DNA of 64,000 bases from Leptolyngbya boryana PCC 6306 (GTDB lineage Bacteria; Cyanobacteriota; Cyanobacteriia; Leptolyngbyales; Leptolyngbyaceae): NCBI RefSeq assembly GCF_000353285.1, contig NZ_KB731324.1:1940577-2004576 (forward strand). Reading direction: 5' to 3'. The translations under genes and the position numbers were made by a program. Position 1 is the first letter of the stretch, and each line of letters opens with the position of its first letter. The notes beneath the pieces are model-generated. The model ran no database searches. It was not told the origin of the DNA and saw nothing but the letters and a program-made list of their open reading frames with translations. Positions 17,261 to 23,773 of the stretch are shown here, piece after piece.

Positions 17261-17539
17261 TTAGGAGAGTTTAAGGTTCAACTGACTCGAAATCGAGACG
17301 ACAATCCCCTTCTTCCGTAACTCTCCCAAAGCTTTGTAAAGATCACCCTCATCCAGATCCCAGCGATCGCAAAAGGCAATGACATCGATGGCAGGATTCA
17401 GCTTGCTAGGATAATCAATCTGCAACGCAAAAAAGACATAATCGCGATCGCTCGTGAGGAGCTTTAAGTCGCGAATTCGTAATAGCTCATCTCGGTCAAG
17501 CATGTAAGCGAAATCGGACACAGGTTCGTGATCAGCCAT
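17261..17539 (-). CDS. Hypothetical protein, possible winged-helix regulator or replication protein
   Basis: A 92 aa protein starting MADHEPVSDFAYML; the frame extends 18 codons upstream without features. DVIAFCDRWDLDEGDLYKALGELRKKGIV looks like a winged helix-turn-helix (helix, recognition helix, wing), and FFALQIDYPSKLNPAIDVIAF precedes it. I do not recognise the family. It faces a cluster of GTTAC repeats that might be its binding sites. Confidence 0.6.
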   Translation of the reverse strand: MADHEPVSDFAYMLDRDELLRIRDLKLLTSDRDYVFFALQIDYPSKLNPAIDVIAFCDRWDLDEGDLYKALGELRKKGIVVSISSQLNLKLS

Positions 17540-17593
17540 AAAAATATAGTACAAACGTATGATTACGCTACACGAAGCGCCTGCTGATGGCAA

Positions 17594-17880
17594 GAGGTTA
17601 CTTTAAAGTGGCTCTCTATGTCATCTCTTTCAGCTTTTGGTGAATATGAAACACCTACTGGCTACTATCTAGGAAGACTGAAGAGTACATACAGTCTCAG
17701 AAGTTACTAAGTTACTTCGGAAAGACAACTTCCATAGGTAACTGGGTATTTCTCTTACTGTATAAGGGTTTCAGAAGCTCTCCAACCTAAAAAACGAATA
17801 TAGCAGGTAACTCCGGAGTTACCTGCTATATAAGGGTTTCAATCAAAAGTTACCACGTTTCCCTAAGTTACTTCGGGAAA
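17594..17880. repeat. Cluster of GTTAC-type repeats
   Basis: Eight copies of GTTAC(T/C), in either orientation, lie in under 280 bp (17597, 17703, 17711, 17737, 17807, 17818, 17849 and 17867). They include two copies of AAGTTACTTCGG (17709 and 17865, the second followed by an extra G) and two of TATAAGGGTTTCA (17761 and 17829). No gene fits here. The layout suggests iterons, integrase arm sites or a repressor region. Confidence 0.7.
17799..17830. repeat. Perfect 32-bp palindrome
   Basis: Each 16-bp arm reads TATAGCAGGTAACTCC, giving a perfect dyad with no spacer centred on CTCCGGAG. It contains two of the GTTAC units. There is no T-run, so it is not a typical terminator; it looks like a strong protein-binding or cruciform site. 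Confidence 0.8.
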
Positions 17881-17886
17881 CAGACT

Positions 17887-18996
17887 CTATGAAATTTCAG
17901 GTAGTCTTACGTTAGTTTTGATTACACCTGCATAATGTTCATAAATCATTTTCACGCTGGTTCGAGTCAGTTTCGCCACGACTGTAGGGTCTTCCCCTTG
18001 AGAAAGCCAGTAACTAATGAGAGTTGGTCGAGTGCCGTAGGGTTTTCGATAGGGGATATCTAGCTTTTCCAATACTTTTGTCCATGCGCGCTGCCTAAAA
18101 TCGCGATCGCTCAGATAGCCCCCACTGGAACGGGGAAATACAAGATTATCAGGACTGACTCCGACTGCCTTCCTTCGCTGCAACAACTGTTGCAAAGACT
18201 TGCTCAAGGGAATATGCCCTGATGCGCCTGTCTTAGTTGTCTTCAGAATGCCACGGTAATAAGCTTCTCCAATCCAAACTGAGGAGCAGTCCTCGTTCAC
18301 ATGCTTCCAACGCAGCGCGATCGCCTCCCCAGGTCTACACCCAGTGCCGAACATAAACTCGACGTAATCGGCGTAGAACGAGTAATAACGATCGGCTCGG
18401 AACCCTGCGATAATTGCCTTCACTTCATCCACAGTGAATGGGTTAGGCGGAGGAGTCTTCCCTGGCTTGATGCCCTTACAAATTTTCTTCCAAGGGTTCT
18501 TGTCTAGCAGGTTCTCTTCGATCGCCCAATCCCAGCAAGCCGACACCAAAGTAACCCTCTCCTTCAGTGTATTTGCACTCATTGGGCGCTTCGTATTGGG
18601 CAAAATGCGCTCTGATAACCATTGCCGAAACTGATCGGCTTTCTCCGCAGTCACCGTTTTCGCCTGCTGTTCTCGAAAGAATTGCTGCAAATATCCCAAT
18701 GTGGCACGGTATTTGATCAGGCTCTGCGAACAGATTTCTCTTGATTTTGCCTTGATAAATTTTTCAAAGAGGTCAACCACCTTGAGCAAATGTCGTGCTT
18801 CAAGCGACGGCTTGTATTTGACCAGAGTAGGGTCGAACTGCCCATAAGCGATGTCGCGGTCAATCTCATCGGCTTTCATCTGCGCGATCAAACGATTCCG
18901 GGAACTATCTGCTAATCCAAGCGTGAGGCAATAACGCTTAGCCTGATACGACCAACGAAGGCGCAGATTCCCTTTAAAGCTTTCAATTTTGGGCAT
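17887..18996 (-). CDS. Tyrosine-type site-specific integrase
   Basis: About 369 aa from MPKIESFKGN; the frame opens 15 codons earlier at 19041. Residues 1-60 form an arm-binding domain (GNLRLRWSYQAKRYCLTLGL). A core-binding SAM-like domain follows, then the catalytic domain with TGCRPGEAIALRW (Arg I), an expected Lys region and HYAG (nucleophile Tyr). Box II reads YGTRPTLISYWL: the arginine is kept but the usual following histidine is proline. It lies next to a tRNA-Pro 3' fragment, the expected partner of such an enzyme. Its position suggests it belongs to an element left of that core, not to the large prophage. Confidence 0.88.
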   Translation of the reverse strand: MPKIESFKGNLRLRWSYQAKRYCLTLGLADSSRNRLIAQMKADEIDRDIAYGQFDPTLVKYKPSLEARHLLKVVDLFEKFIKAKSREICSQSLIKYRATLGYLQQFFREQQAKTVTAEKADQFRQWLSERILPNTKRPMSANTLKERVTLVSACWDWAIEENLLDKNPWKKICKGIKPGKTPPPNPFTVDEVKAIIAGFRADRYYSFYADYVEFMFGTGCRPGEAIALRWKHVNEDCSSVWIGEAYYRGILKTTKTGASGHIPLSKSLQQLLQRRKAVGVSPDNLVFPRSSGGYLSDRDFRQRAWTKVLEKLDIPYRKPYGTRPTLISYWLSQGEDPTVVAKLTRTSVKMIYEHYAGVIKTNVRLPEIS

Positions 18997-19145
18997 TGGT
19001 ATATGTTCTTTATGTAGAACAAGAAACGAGTGGTATCGCATACCAGTTTCATACCAATGTCTGAGTTTTCCCTAGCGGAAGTGACATTCTATGAAGCCCT
19101 TATTGAGAATTGAGCAATTCTTGAGAGCTATGCCCTGAAACAACA

Positions 19146-19168
19146 AAAGCCAGTCATAGACTGGCTTT
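19146..19168 (-). terminator. Hairpin downstream of the tRNA-Pro fragment
   Basis: AAAGCCAGT pairs with ACTGGCTTT around a short loop. Read on the minus strand it ends in GGCTTTTG, so it resembles the native terminator of the tRNA gene carried along in the attachment region. Confidence 0.5.
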
Positions 19169-19175
19169 CATCTAA

Positions 19176-19219
19176 TCGGAGCGGCGGGATTTGAACCCAC
19201 GACCCCTACTACCCCAAAC
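19176..19219 (-). other. 3' half of tRNA-Pro(GGG): candidate attachment site
   Basis: On the minus strand the sequence gives the anticodon loop TTGGGGT with the 3' stem AGTAG, the T arm GTGGG-TTCAAAT-CCCGC, the acceptor strand CGCTCCG and discriminator A. The matching 5' half (CGGAGCG acceptor, D arm) is absent to the right. This is therefore a duplicated tRNA 3' end, the usual bacterial attachment core, and the intact tRNA should lie beyond the right edge. The prophage would occupy the side where the 5' half is missing. Confidence 0.75.
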
Positions 19220-19308
19220 TTGTTACCTTGAAGTGTGTGGCAATTGATACAGGCTTTTCAGAATTATGTCTTTTTGAGATCTCAGTTTTGATCTCAGTTC
19301 TAGCTCGC

Positions 19309-19584
19309 TCAAGTCAGCTTTGATCGCATCTGCCTGCGCTTGCGCCTGATATGAGCAGATCCGTTACGTAGTGATTTTCGACTCTTCCAGTGCTCGTACC
19401 AATGCGCTGAAACCCCTTGCATCAAGAAAACTCCACCTGTGCGAAAGTAAACCCTGATATCTAGGCGCAGAATCCCATCGTCGTAAACGCGATCGACGAT
19501 CATTTTCTCATCTCGCCACTGCGCTGTGGTTGAGAGTGGACGGACTCGATCTCCCACCTCAAACTCGATCAAGTTGATATCCAT
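19309..19584 (-). CDS. Hypothetical phage protein
   Basis: A 91 aa protein (MDINLIEFEVGDRVRPLS) with an SH3-like barrel look (EVGDRVRPL, DDGILRLDIRVYF) and a very basic tail (HIRRKRRQMRSKL) that could bind nucleic acid. It is divergent from the sigma factor gene, with about 170 bp of shared regulatory DNA. No named family recognised. Confidence 0.6.
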   Translation of the reverse strand: MDINLIEFEVGDRVRPLSTTAQWRDEKMIVDRVYDDGILRLDIRVYFRTGGVFLMQGVSAHWYEHWKSRKSLRNGSAHIRRKRRQMRSKLT

Positions 19585-19755
19585 AGCTGTGGGAATCCTA
19601 TCGGATTTTGTGATTTCTAAGTGATTTTCAGGTTCTAAAAATATTTAATCAGAGAAGTCAAAGCCTAGCTATTTCAAAGGATAGAAAGATTCAATCTTGA
19701 TAGCAACTTCATAGTATTTTCTGTCGATAAATAACTGTAAAGAATTTTGTAAACT

Positions 19756-20496
19756 ATGAATAAGCAGCGGTTTCACGAACTATTTGAAGCTTATGCGCGA
19801 CTGCGATCGACGAATCCGAACGGAAAAGCAGCGATCCATCTGCGAAATCAACTTGTGATCCGGAATCGATCGCTAGCACGCGAAATCGCGCACCGCTTTA
19901 AGGATCAGTGCCCAGAGCCGTATGAGGATTTGGAGCAAATCGCCACGATCGGACTAATTAAGGCTGTTGAAAAATACGATCCGAACCGAGGGGCAGCATT
20001 TAGCTCGTTTGCTGTGCCGTACATTCAGGGCGAAATTCAGCACGCCCTACGCGATGATTACGGCGCTGGCCCCAAAAAACCACGGCGAGAGATTGAACTC
20101 TCTTCCAGAGCAAAGCGGTTAGTCAAAATACTGGAAGTTGAGCTAGACGAGACGGTGCTGGCGAGAGGATTAAAAGTTTCTGCTCAGAAGCTGCGGAATG
20201 CGATCGAGGCTCGAAATCTTGCCCCTGTTAAATCACTGGATGAAGTCATTCATGAGCCTGCGGAGGAGATCCCAATCGAGCGGGATTATTCCTGGATTAA
20301 GCAGCATCTAGCAATTCTGCCAGAACCAATTCAGTCAGTCGTGATTGAACATTGCCTAAGAGGTAAATCAGTCGCGCAGATTGCTCGTAAGCGCAAAGTA
20401 TCATTAGTTGATGTTCAGGAGTGGCTAGACCAGGGCTTACTGAAGCTAAAGCAGCGCTGCGAACTAACAGATGGAAACACGAATTCTAGCCCCTGA
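19756..20496 (+). CDS. Prophage-encoded RNA polymerase sigma factor
   Basis: A 246 aa sigma-70 family protein. Region 2 is clear: EDLEQIATIGLIKAVEKYDPNRG then FSSFAVPYIQGEIQHALRDD (core binding and -10 recognition). An AT/K-rich linker and a C-terminal helix-turn-helix (KSVAQIARKRKVSLVDVQEWL) serve as region 4. It resembles group 3 or phage-type alternative sigma factors and lacks region 1. As the first rightward gene of the prophage it is a natural candidate to switch host polymerase to phage promoters. It overlaps the next gene by 26 bp. Confidence 0.85.
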   Translation: MNKQRFHELFEAYARLRSTNPNGKAAIHLRNQLVIRNRSLAREIAHRFKDQCPEPYEDLEQIATIGLIKAVEKYDPNRGAAFSSFAVPYIQGEIQHALRDDYGAGPKKPRREIELSSRAKRLVKILEVELDETVLARGLKVSAQKLRNAIEARNLAPVKSLDEVIHEPAEEIPIERDYSWIKQHLAILPEPIQSVVIEHCLRGKSVAQIARKRKVSLVDVQEWLDQGLLKLKQRCELTDGNTNSSP

Positions 20497-21253
20497 ATTT
20501 CGGTACGATTTACTAGACACAGAAACGCGAATCATTGTGCAACAACGCACGTCTGAGATTCGTAGCATTATGAAGCGCACAGTTCATGATGCGATCGAGA
20601 TTGGGGTGAAATTACTTGAAGTCAAAACCCGCTTAGGTCATGGGCACTTCGGCGAATGGCTCTCGCGTGAGTTCCAATGGAGCCATCAGACCGCAAATAA
20701 CTACATGCTCGTTGCAGATAAATTCCAAACGGTTGGGAATTTGGACGCGATCGCGCCATCTGCGCTGTATCTACTGGCATCAGATTCAACGCCTAGTGAA
20801 GTACGGCAAGAATTCATTGATCGCGCTCAATCTGGTAAAAAAATCACCAAAGAAGCTGTCAAATCTGCTATTCAAACCGCAAAATTGCAGCCGGGAGATG
20901 AACGGATTGTAGTTGAGCCAACAAACCCCTTGCACGGGCAGAAAGTGACAGTTCAGAAAACAGATGGCGACGTGGTTTACTGCGAAACCCCTCAAGGGAC
21001 GAAACCGATCGCAGTCGGCTGGCTGGGAACCGAAGCCGATTTATCTCCCAAAGTCCAAGCGAGCGATAAAGCCAAGTCTTCTAACCCAACTCTTTCAGAA
21101 CTCCTAGAGACGGCAGAATTGGCTTTAGAAGTTTCGCGATCGCGGGTTGAGCTTCTACAAGACTGGGGTAAGCGCGTCTGTGAACAAGTTGACCTGCCGA
21201 TGTCATTGCTTTCAGAAGCATTTGAATTGGGTATCATCTCATCAACGCTATAA
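20471..21253 (+). CDS. DUF3102-like DNA-associated phage protein
   Basis: A 260 aa protein. DAIEIGVKLLEVKTRLGHGHFGEWLSREFQWSHQTANNYM (about 37-76) is the DUF3102-type helical domain seen in phage and plasmid proteins related to ParB-like KorB/HTH proteins. The segment NPLHGQKVTVQKTDGDVVYCE looks like a small beta domain. Translation is probably coupled to the sigma factor gene. Role in DNA metabolism or regulation is inferred only from the family. Confidence 0.7.
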   Translation: METRILAPEFRYDLLDTETRIIVQQRTSEIRSIMKRTVHDAIEIGVKLLEVKTRLGHGHFGEWLSREFQWSHQTANNYMLVADKFQTVGNLDAIAPSALYLLASDSTPSEVRQEFIDRAQSGKKITKEAVKSAIQTAKLQPGDERIVVEPTNPLHGQKVTVQKTDGDVVYCETPQGTKPIAVGWLGTEADLSPKVQASDKAKSSNPTLSELLETAELALEVSRSRVELLQDWGKRVCEQVDLPMSLLSEAFELGIISSTL

Positions 21254-21285
21254 GAAGTGTCAATCCGGGTAAACAGGATGCTACT

Positions 21286-21316
21286 AACCGCTCTCGCTTG
21301 CTGGGCGGTTTTTTGT
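21286..21316 (+). terminator. Rho-independent terminator
   Basis: AACCGC and GCGGTT form a GC-rich stem followed by TTTTTT. It closes the sigma/DUF3102 operon. Confidence 0.8.
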
Positions 21317-21324
21317 CGGGAATT
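21317..21324 (+). promoter_or_regulatory. TAGGAATT-like motif (degenerate)
   Basis: CGGGAATT lies 37 nt before the GTG of the coiled-coil gene pair, matching the spacing of the stronger copies. Confidence 0.35.
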
Positions 21325-21353
21325 TCTAAGGCAGAAGTATTCTGGATCAACCC

Positions 21354-21692
21354 GTGAGAAGCGAAGTCGCCCAAACATCACCTCAAATTGTTGAACCTGC
21401 TGTCCCGGTCGCTGCACCGATCCATTCGCAGGCAGGATGGGGAATTTTTGGAGCGGTCGCAACTGTTTTAATTCAGCGCGGTTTTGCCTGGGTTGGACAA
21501 AAAGATCGAAATGAAGCCGCGATCGTCGATCGATTACTGACTACCCTGATTGATAGCTTGAACAACAAGCTAGACAAGGTGACACACGCAGTTGAGTCGC
21601 TAAGTGACAACCTATCGAAAGTTGTCGAAGCTCAAAACGCCAGGATTGATTCCTTAGAAGATCGAGTCGAAAATTTGGAGCGCAAGAAGTGA
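21354..21692 (+). CDS. Small phage protein with membrane segment and coiled coil
   Basis: A 112 aa protein with a GTG start. A hydrophobic stretch (GWGIFGAVATVLIQRGFAWV, about 28-47) precedes a long heptad coiled coil (LNNKLDKVTHAVESL...IDSLEDRVENLERKK). It resembles small phage proteins such as hemolysin XhlA-type or spanin-like proteins, but the position among early genes argues for caution. It overlaps the next start by 4 bp. Confidence 0.6.
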   Translation: MRSEVAQTSPQIVEPAVPVAAPIHSQAGWGIFGAVATVLIQRGFAWVGQKDRNEAAIVDRLLTTLIDSLNNKLDKVTHAVESLSDNLSKVVEAQNARIDSLEDRVENLERKK

Positions 21693-22012
21693 GATTAGAG
21701 CAATTTCCCGAACAAATCGCCCAGGCACAAGAAGAACTGCTCGTCTCAGAGCAAGCGTTTCGAGATTGGAATTTGCACTATCAAGCTTTGATTAATCGCA
21801 TCGATTACGAAGTCGCGTTTGACCCAGAACTGAAGAATGAGCAACAGCGCAAAGCTGTGAAGGGTGAGAAGCTTCAGCAACCGGAATTTTTAGCCGCACT
21901 TGATACGCTGCATCATTTGCAGGAGAAACGCGATCGAGCTGCAATTCAGCTGGAATTGCTCAGAAATCAGTTCAAGGTTGCATTGCTTCTGGAACAGCAA
22001 TCGAGCTTATAA
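21689..22012 (+). CDS. Hypothetical coiled-coil phage protein
   Basis: A 107 aa, highly helical, Gln/Glu-rich protein (FPEQIAQAQEELLVSEQAF; LHHLQEKRDRAAIQLELLRNQF). It is translationally coupled to the preceding gene (ATGA). No family recognised. Confidence 0.6.
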   Translation: MRLEQFPEQIAQAQEELLVSEQAFRDWNLHYQALINRIDYEVAFDPELKNEQQRKAVKGEKLQQPEFLAALDTLHHLQEKRDRAAIQLELLRNQFKVALLLEQQSSL

Positions 22013-22042
22013 TGCAATCGATAAGATTTGGTACACACAGTT

Positions 22043-22069
22043 ACGCGCTCTGAGTCTGGGGCGCGTTTT
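22043..22069 (+). terminator. Rho-independent terminator, first copy
   Basis: ACGCGC pairs with GCGCGT followed by TTT. It closes the rightward early genes. A second copy lies at 22241-22267. Confidence 0.7.
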
Positions 22070-22073
22070 GCTT

Positions 22074-22186
22074 TTAAAGATCGAGATAAGTGCTAGAACT
22101 CTCTTCTGGAAATGATTCGAGATACCAATTACTGACACTAATATTACTATGGCGAAGCGTGTCGCGAATAATGTGTAGTGGAGCAC
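22074..22186 (-). pseudogene. C-terminal fragment of a second integrase
   Basis: In frame it reads EAGAPLHIIRDTLRHSNIS then NWYLESFPEESSSTYLDL and stop, closely matching the end of the adjacent integrase and including its catalytic tyrosine. Nothing upstream continues the frame. The preserved protein sequence with silent changes suggests it came from a related phage integrase. Confidence 0.75.
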
Positions 22187-22240
22187 CTGCTTCGATCTCA
22201 TAACGGCTTATAATGCAATCGGTAAATTTGATACATAGTC

Positions 22241-22267
22241 GCGCGCTCTGAGTCTAGGGCGCGTTTT
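22241..22267 (+). terminator. Rho-independent terminator, second copy
   Basis: GCGCGC...GGGCGCGTTTT stem and T-run between the integrase stop and its duplicated stub, part of the 200-bp repeat. Confidence 0.65.
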
Positions 22268-22271
22268 GCCT

Positions 22272-23075
22272 TTAAAGATCGAGATAACTGCTAGAACTCT
22301 CTTCTGGAAAAGATTCTAGATACCAGTTCGTCACACTGATGTTGCTATGGCGTAGTGTGTCTCTAACAACGTGGATCGGTGCACCTGCTGTCAGAGTGTG
22401 CCGAGCATGTGCGTGCCGAAGCCAATGAGCTGATATCTTGGGGTTGAGTCCTGCTGCCTTGACGGCACGTTTAATCACATCATGAGCACTGCGAGGACTA
22501 ATCGGAAAGACCAGCTCGCCTTCTCCGCGCAAAACTTGCAACCTTTCCCAAACGACTCGAGGTACTAAGACCGGGGCAACCTTCCCGCCTTTGCCGTGAA
22601 TTGTGACCTGAATCGTTCCATTCGGTTGAACTGTAAAATCTTCCCACTTGATTGAGCAGGTTTCAGAGATGCGAGTGGCGATCGCGTAGCTCATCAGCAT
22701 GAAGAGTTGATCTCGCTCTGTCACCCCTGCATTAATCAACTGTTGCACTTCTTCTTTAGTCAGAATTTTTCCTGCTAAATTCGAGGCAACTTTCGGCGGT
22801 TTGATTGCGGCGGCAACATTAAACGAAATATGCGCCTGCTCTGCTGCAAAGGTGAATAGCGATTTGACCGCGTTGATTTTGCGCGTAATACTAGCGGGTT
22901 TGAGTTCGCGCTGATTCAAGTCGGTTGCAAATAATTGCAGGTCAGAAAGTTCGATTTCAGGCAGTGGCTTCTGTACAAACTGAGTAAACTGCTCAACATC
23001 GCGTTCATAATCTTTGATGGTGCGTTTGGCTTTGCCGTGCAGCCACATTTGAATAATTTCGCGATCGCTCTTCAC
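22272..23075 (-). CDS. Prophage tyrosine recombinase/integrase
   Basis: A 267 aa XerC/D-size integrase. The N-terminal core-binding domain (IIQMWLHGKAKRTIKDYERDVEQF) is followed by the catalytic set: Arg in IATRISETCSIKW, Lys in HGKGGK, HWLRHAHARH (H..R), LRHSNIS (His) and NWYLE (nucleophile Tyr). All six residues are present, so the enzyme looks active. It lies between early genes and the packaging genes, reading leftward. A stub of a sister gene follows its stop. Confidence 0.9.
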   Translation of the reverse strand: MKSDREIIQMWLHGKAKRTIKDYERDVEQFTQFVQKPLPEIELSDLQLFATDLNQRELKPASITRKINAVKSLFTFAAEQAHISFNVAAAIKPPKVASNLAGKILTKEEVQQLINAGVTERDQLFMLMSYAIATRISETCSIKWEDFTVQPNGTIQVTIHGKGGKVAPVLVPRVVWERLQVLRGEGELVFPISPRSAHDVIKRAVKAAGLNPKISAHWLRHAHARHTLTAGAPIHVVRDTLRHSNISVTNWYLESFPEESSSSYLDL

Positions 23076-23287
23076 AATTTCGTCTCAAAAAAACATCATT
23101 GCGAGTGTTCCTAAAGGTGATTGCGCCTAAGTGTAGTTAGCGGTGGTACTAGCGCGACAACACCGCTAGACCTCCCGCTCCGTCGCTCTTTTAGCCTCCG
23201 CAATCGAGTTCACGACAACCGACAATCTTTTTACGTCTTCAAAACGTAGAAATCTCACACAGTAGGAATTACAGGGTTGTCGGATGG
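23076..23287. promoter_or_regulatory. Divergent control region between integrase and terminase
   Basis: It contains CGACAAC-type repeats (near 23154 and 23213, and inverted as GTTGTCG near 23276 and 23289) and the dyad TACGT-N7-ACGTA (about 23232-23248). The arrangement looks like a set of regulator binding sites serving both directions. No gene is visible in this stretch. Confidence 0.45.
23263..23270 (+). promoter_or_regulatory. TAGGAATT motif before the small terminase gene
   Basis: TAGGAATT lies 37 nt before the chosen ATG. It is one of 14 copies at similar spacing in the prophage; a candidate phage promoter element. Confidence 0.5.
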
Positions 23288-23299
23288 TTGTCGAACCTC

Positions 23300-23773
23300 A
23301 TGCCAGCGCCCACAGATCCAAACCTCAAAGCCGCGATCGAGCAGGCTTATATCAACAGCAAGCTTTCACCCAAAGAATTGTCAGAAAAATTCGATGGGGC
23401 AGTCAGCGATCGCACAATTGAGCGATGGGCGAAAGATGGCGGTTGGGAGGCGAAGCGTACCGCAGCGAAAGTTATTAATCTCGACACTAATCGCACCCCA
23501 CGCGAGAATCCGCGATCGATTCGTCGCGCGCATCCCGAAAACACACTGGAAATTCTGAACGATGCGATTGCCACCCTATACGCTGATTTGGGAAGCTCGG
23601 TCGGCAAAGATGCAGCTGCGATCGCGAACTCACTGAAAGGATTGCTGGAATATCGCGAGAAATTACAGCCCCCCAGCGCGTCTGATCTTGTGAAACGCGC
23701 AATCGAACTTGGCTACACGCCGGACACATTTATGCAGGCACTGCGAGATGAATGGCAACGGCAAAAAGCATAA
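23300..23773 (+). CDS. terS: Small terminase subunit-like protein
   Basis: A 157 aa protein directly before the large terminase gene. An N-terminal helix-turn-helix (LSPKELSEKFDGAVSDRTIERWAKDGGW) is typical of DNA-recognising terminase small subunits, followed by helices for oligomerisation. It recognises phage DNA for packaging. The ATG at 23300 (MPAPTDPN) is preferred; a TTG four codons upstream is also in frame. The 3' end overlaps the large subunit start by 22 bp. Confidence 0.75.
   Translation: MPAPTDPNLKAAIEQAYINSKLSPKELSEKFDGAVSDRTIERWAKDGGWEAKRTAAKVINLDTNRTPRENPRSIRRAHPENTLEILNDAIATLYADLGSSVGKDAAAIANSLKGLLEYREKLQPPSASDLVKRAIELGYTPDTFMQALRDEWQRQKA

Larger units (their letters stand above)
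22006..22400. repeat. Tandem imperfect duplication of about 200 bp
   Basis: Two copies start with TTATAATGCAATCG (near 22007 and 22208, offset 201 bp). Each contains a CGCGCTCTGAGTCT hairpin and then the 3' end of an integrase gene on the minus strand. The copies differ by scattered substitutions, many silent in the integrase frame. Confidence 0.85.

Noticed and set aside
17799-17830. Palindrome as a transcription terminator
   Set aside because: No T-run follows on either strand and there is no loop.
17594-17880. CRISPR-like array in the repeat cluster
   Set aside because: Units are 6-14 bp, in both orientations and irregularly spaced, with no spacers or cas genes.
19176-19262. Complete tRNA gene
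   Set aside because: The 5' acceptor strand and D arm cannot be found to the right; only the 3' half is present.
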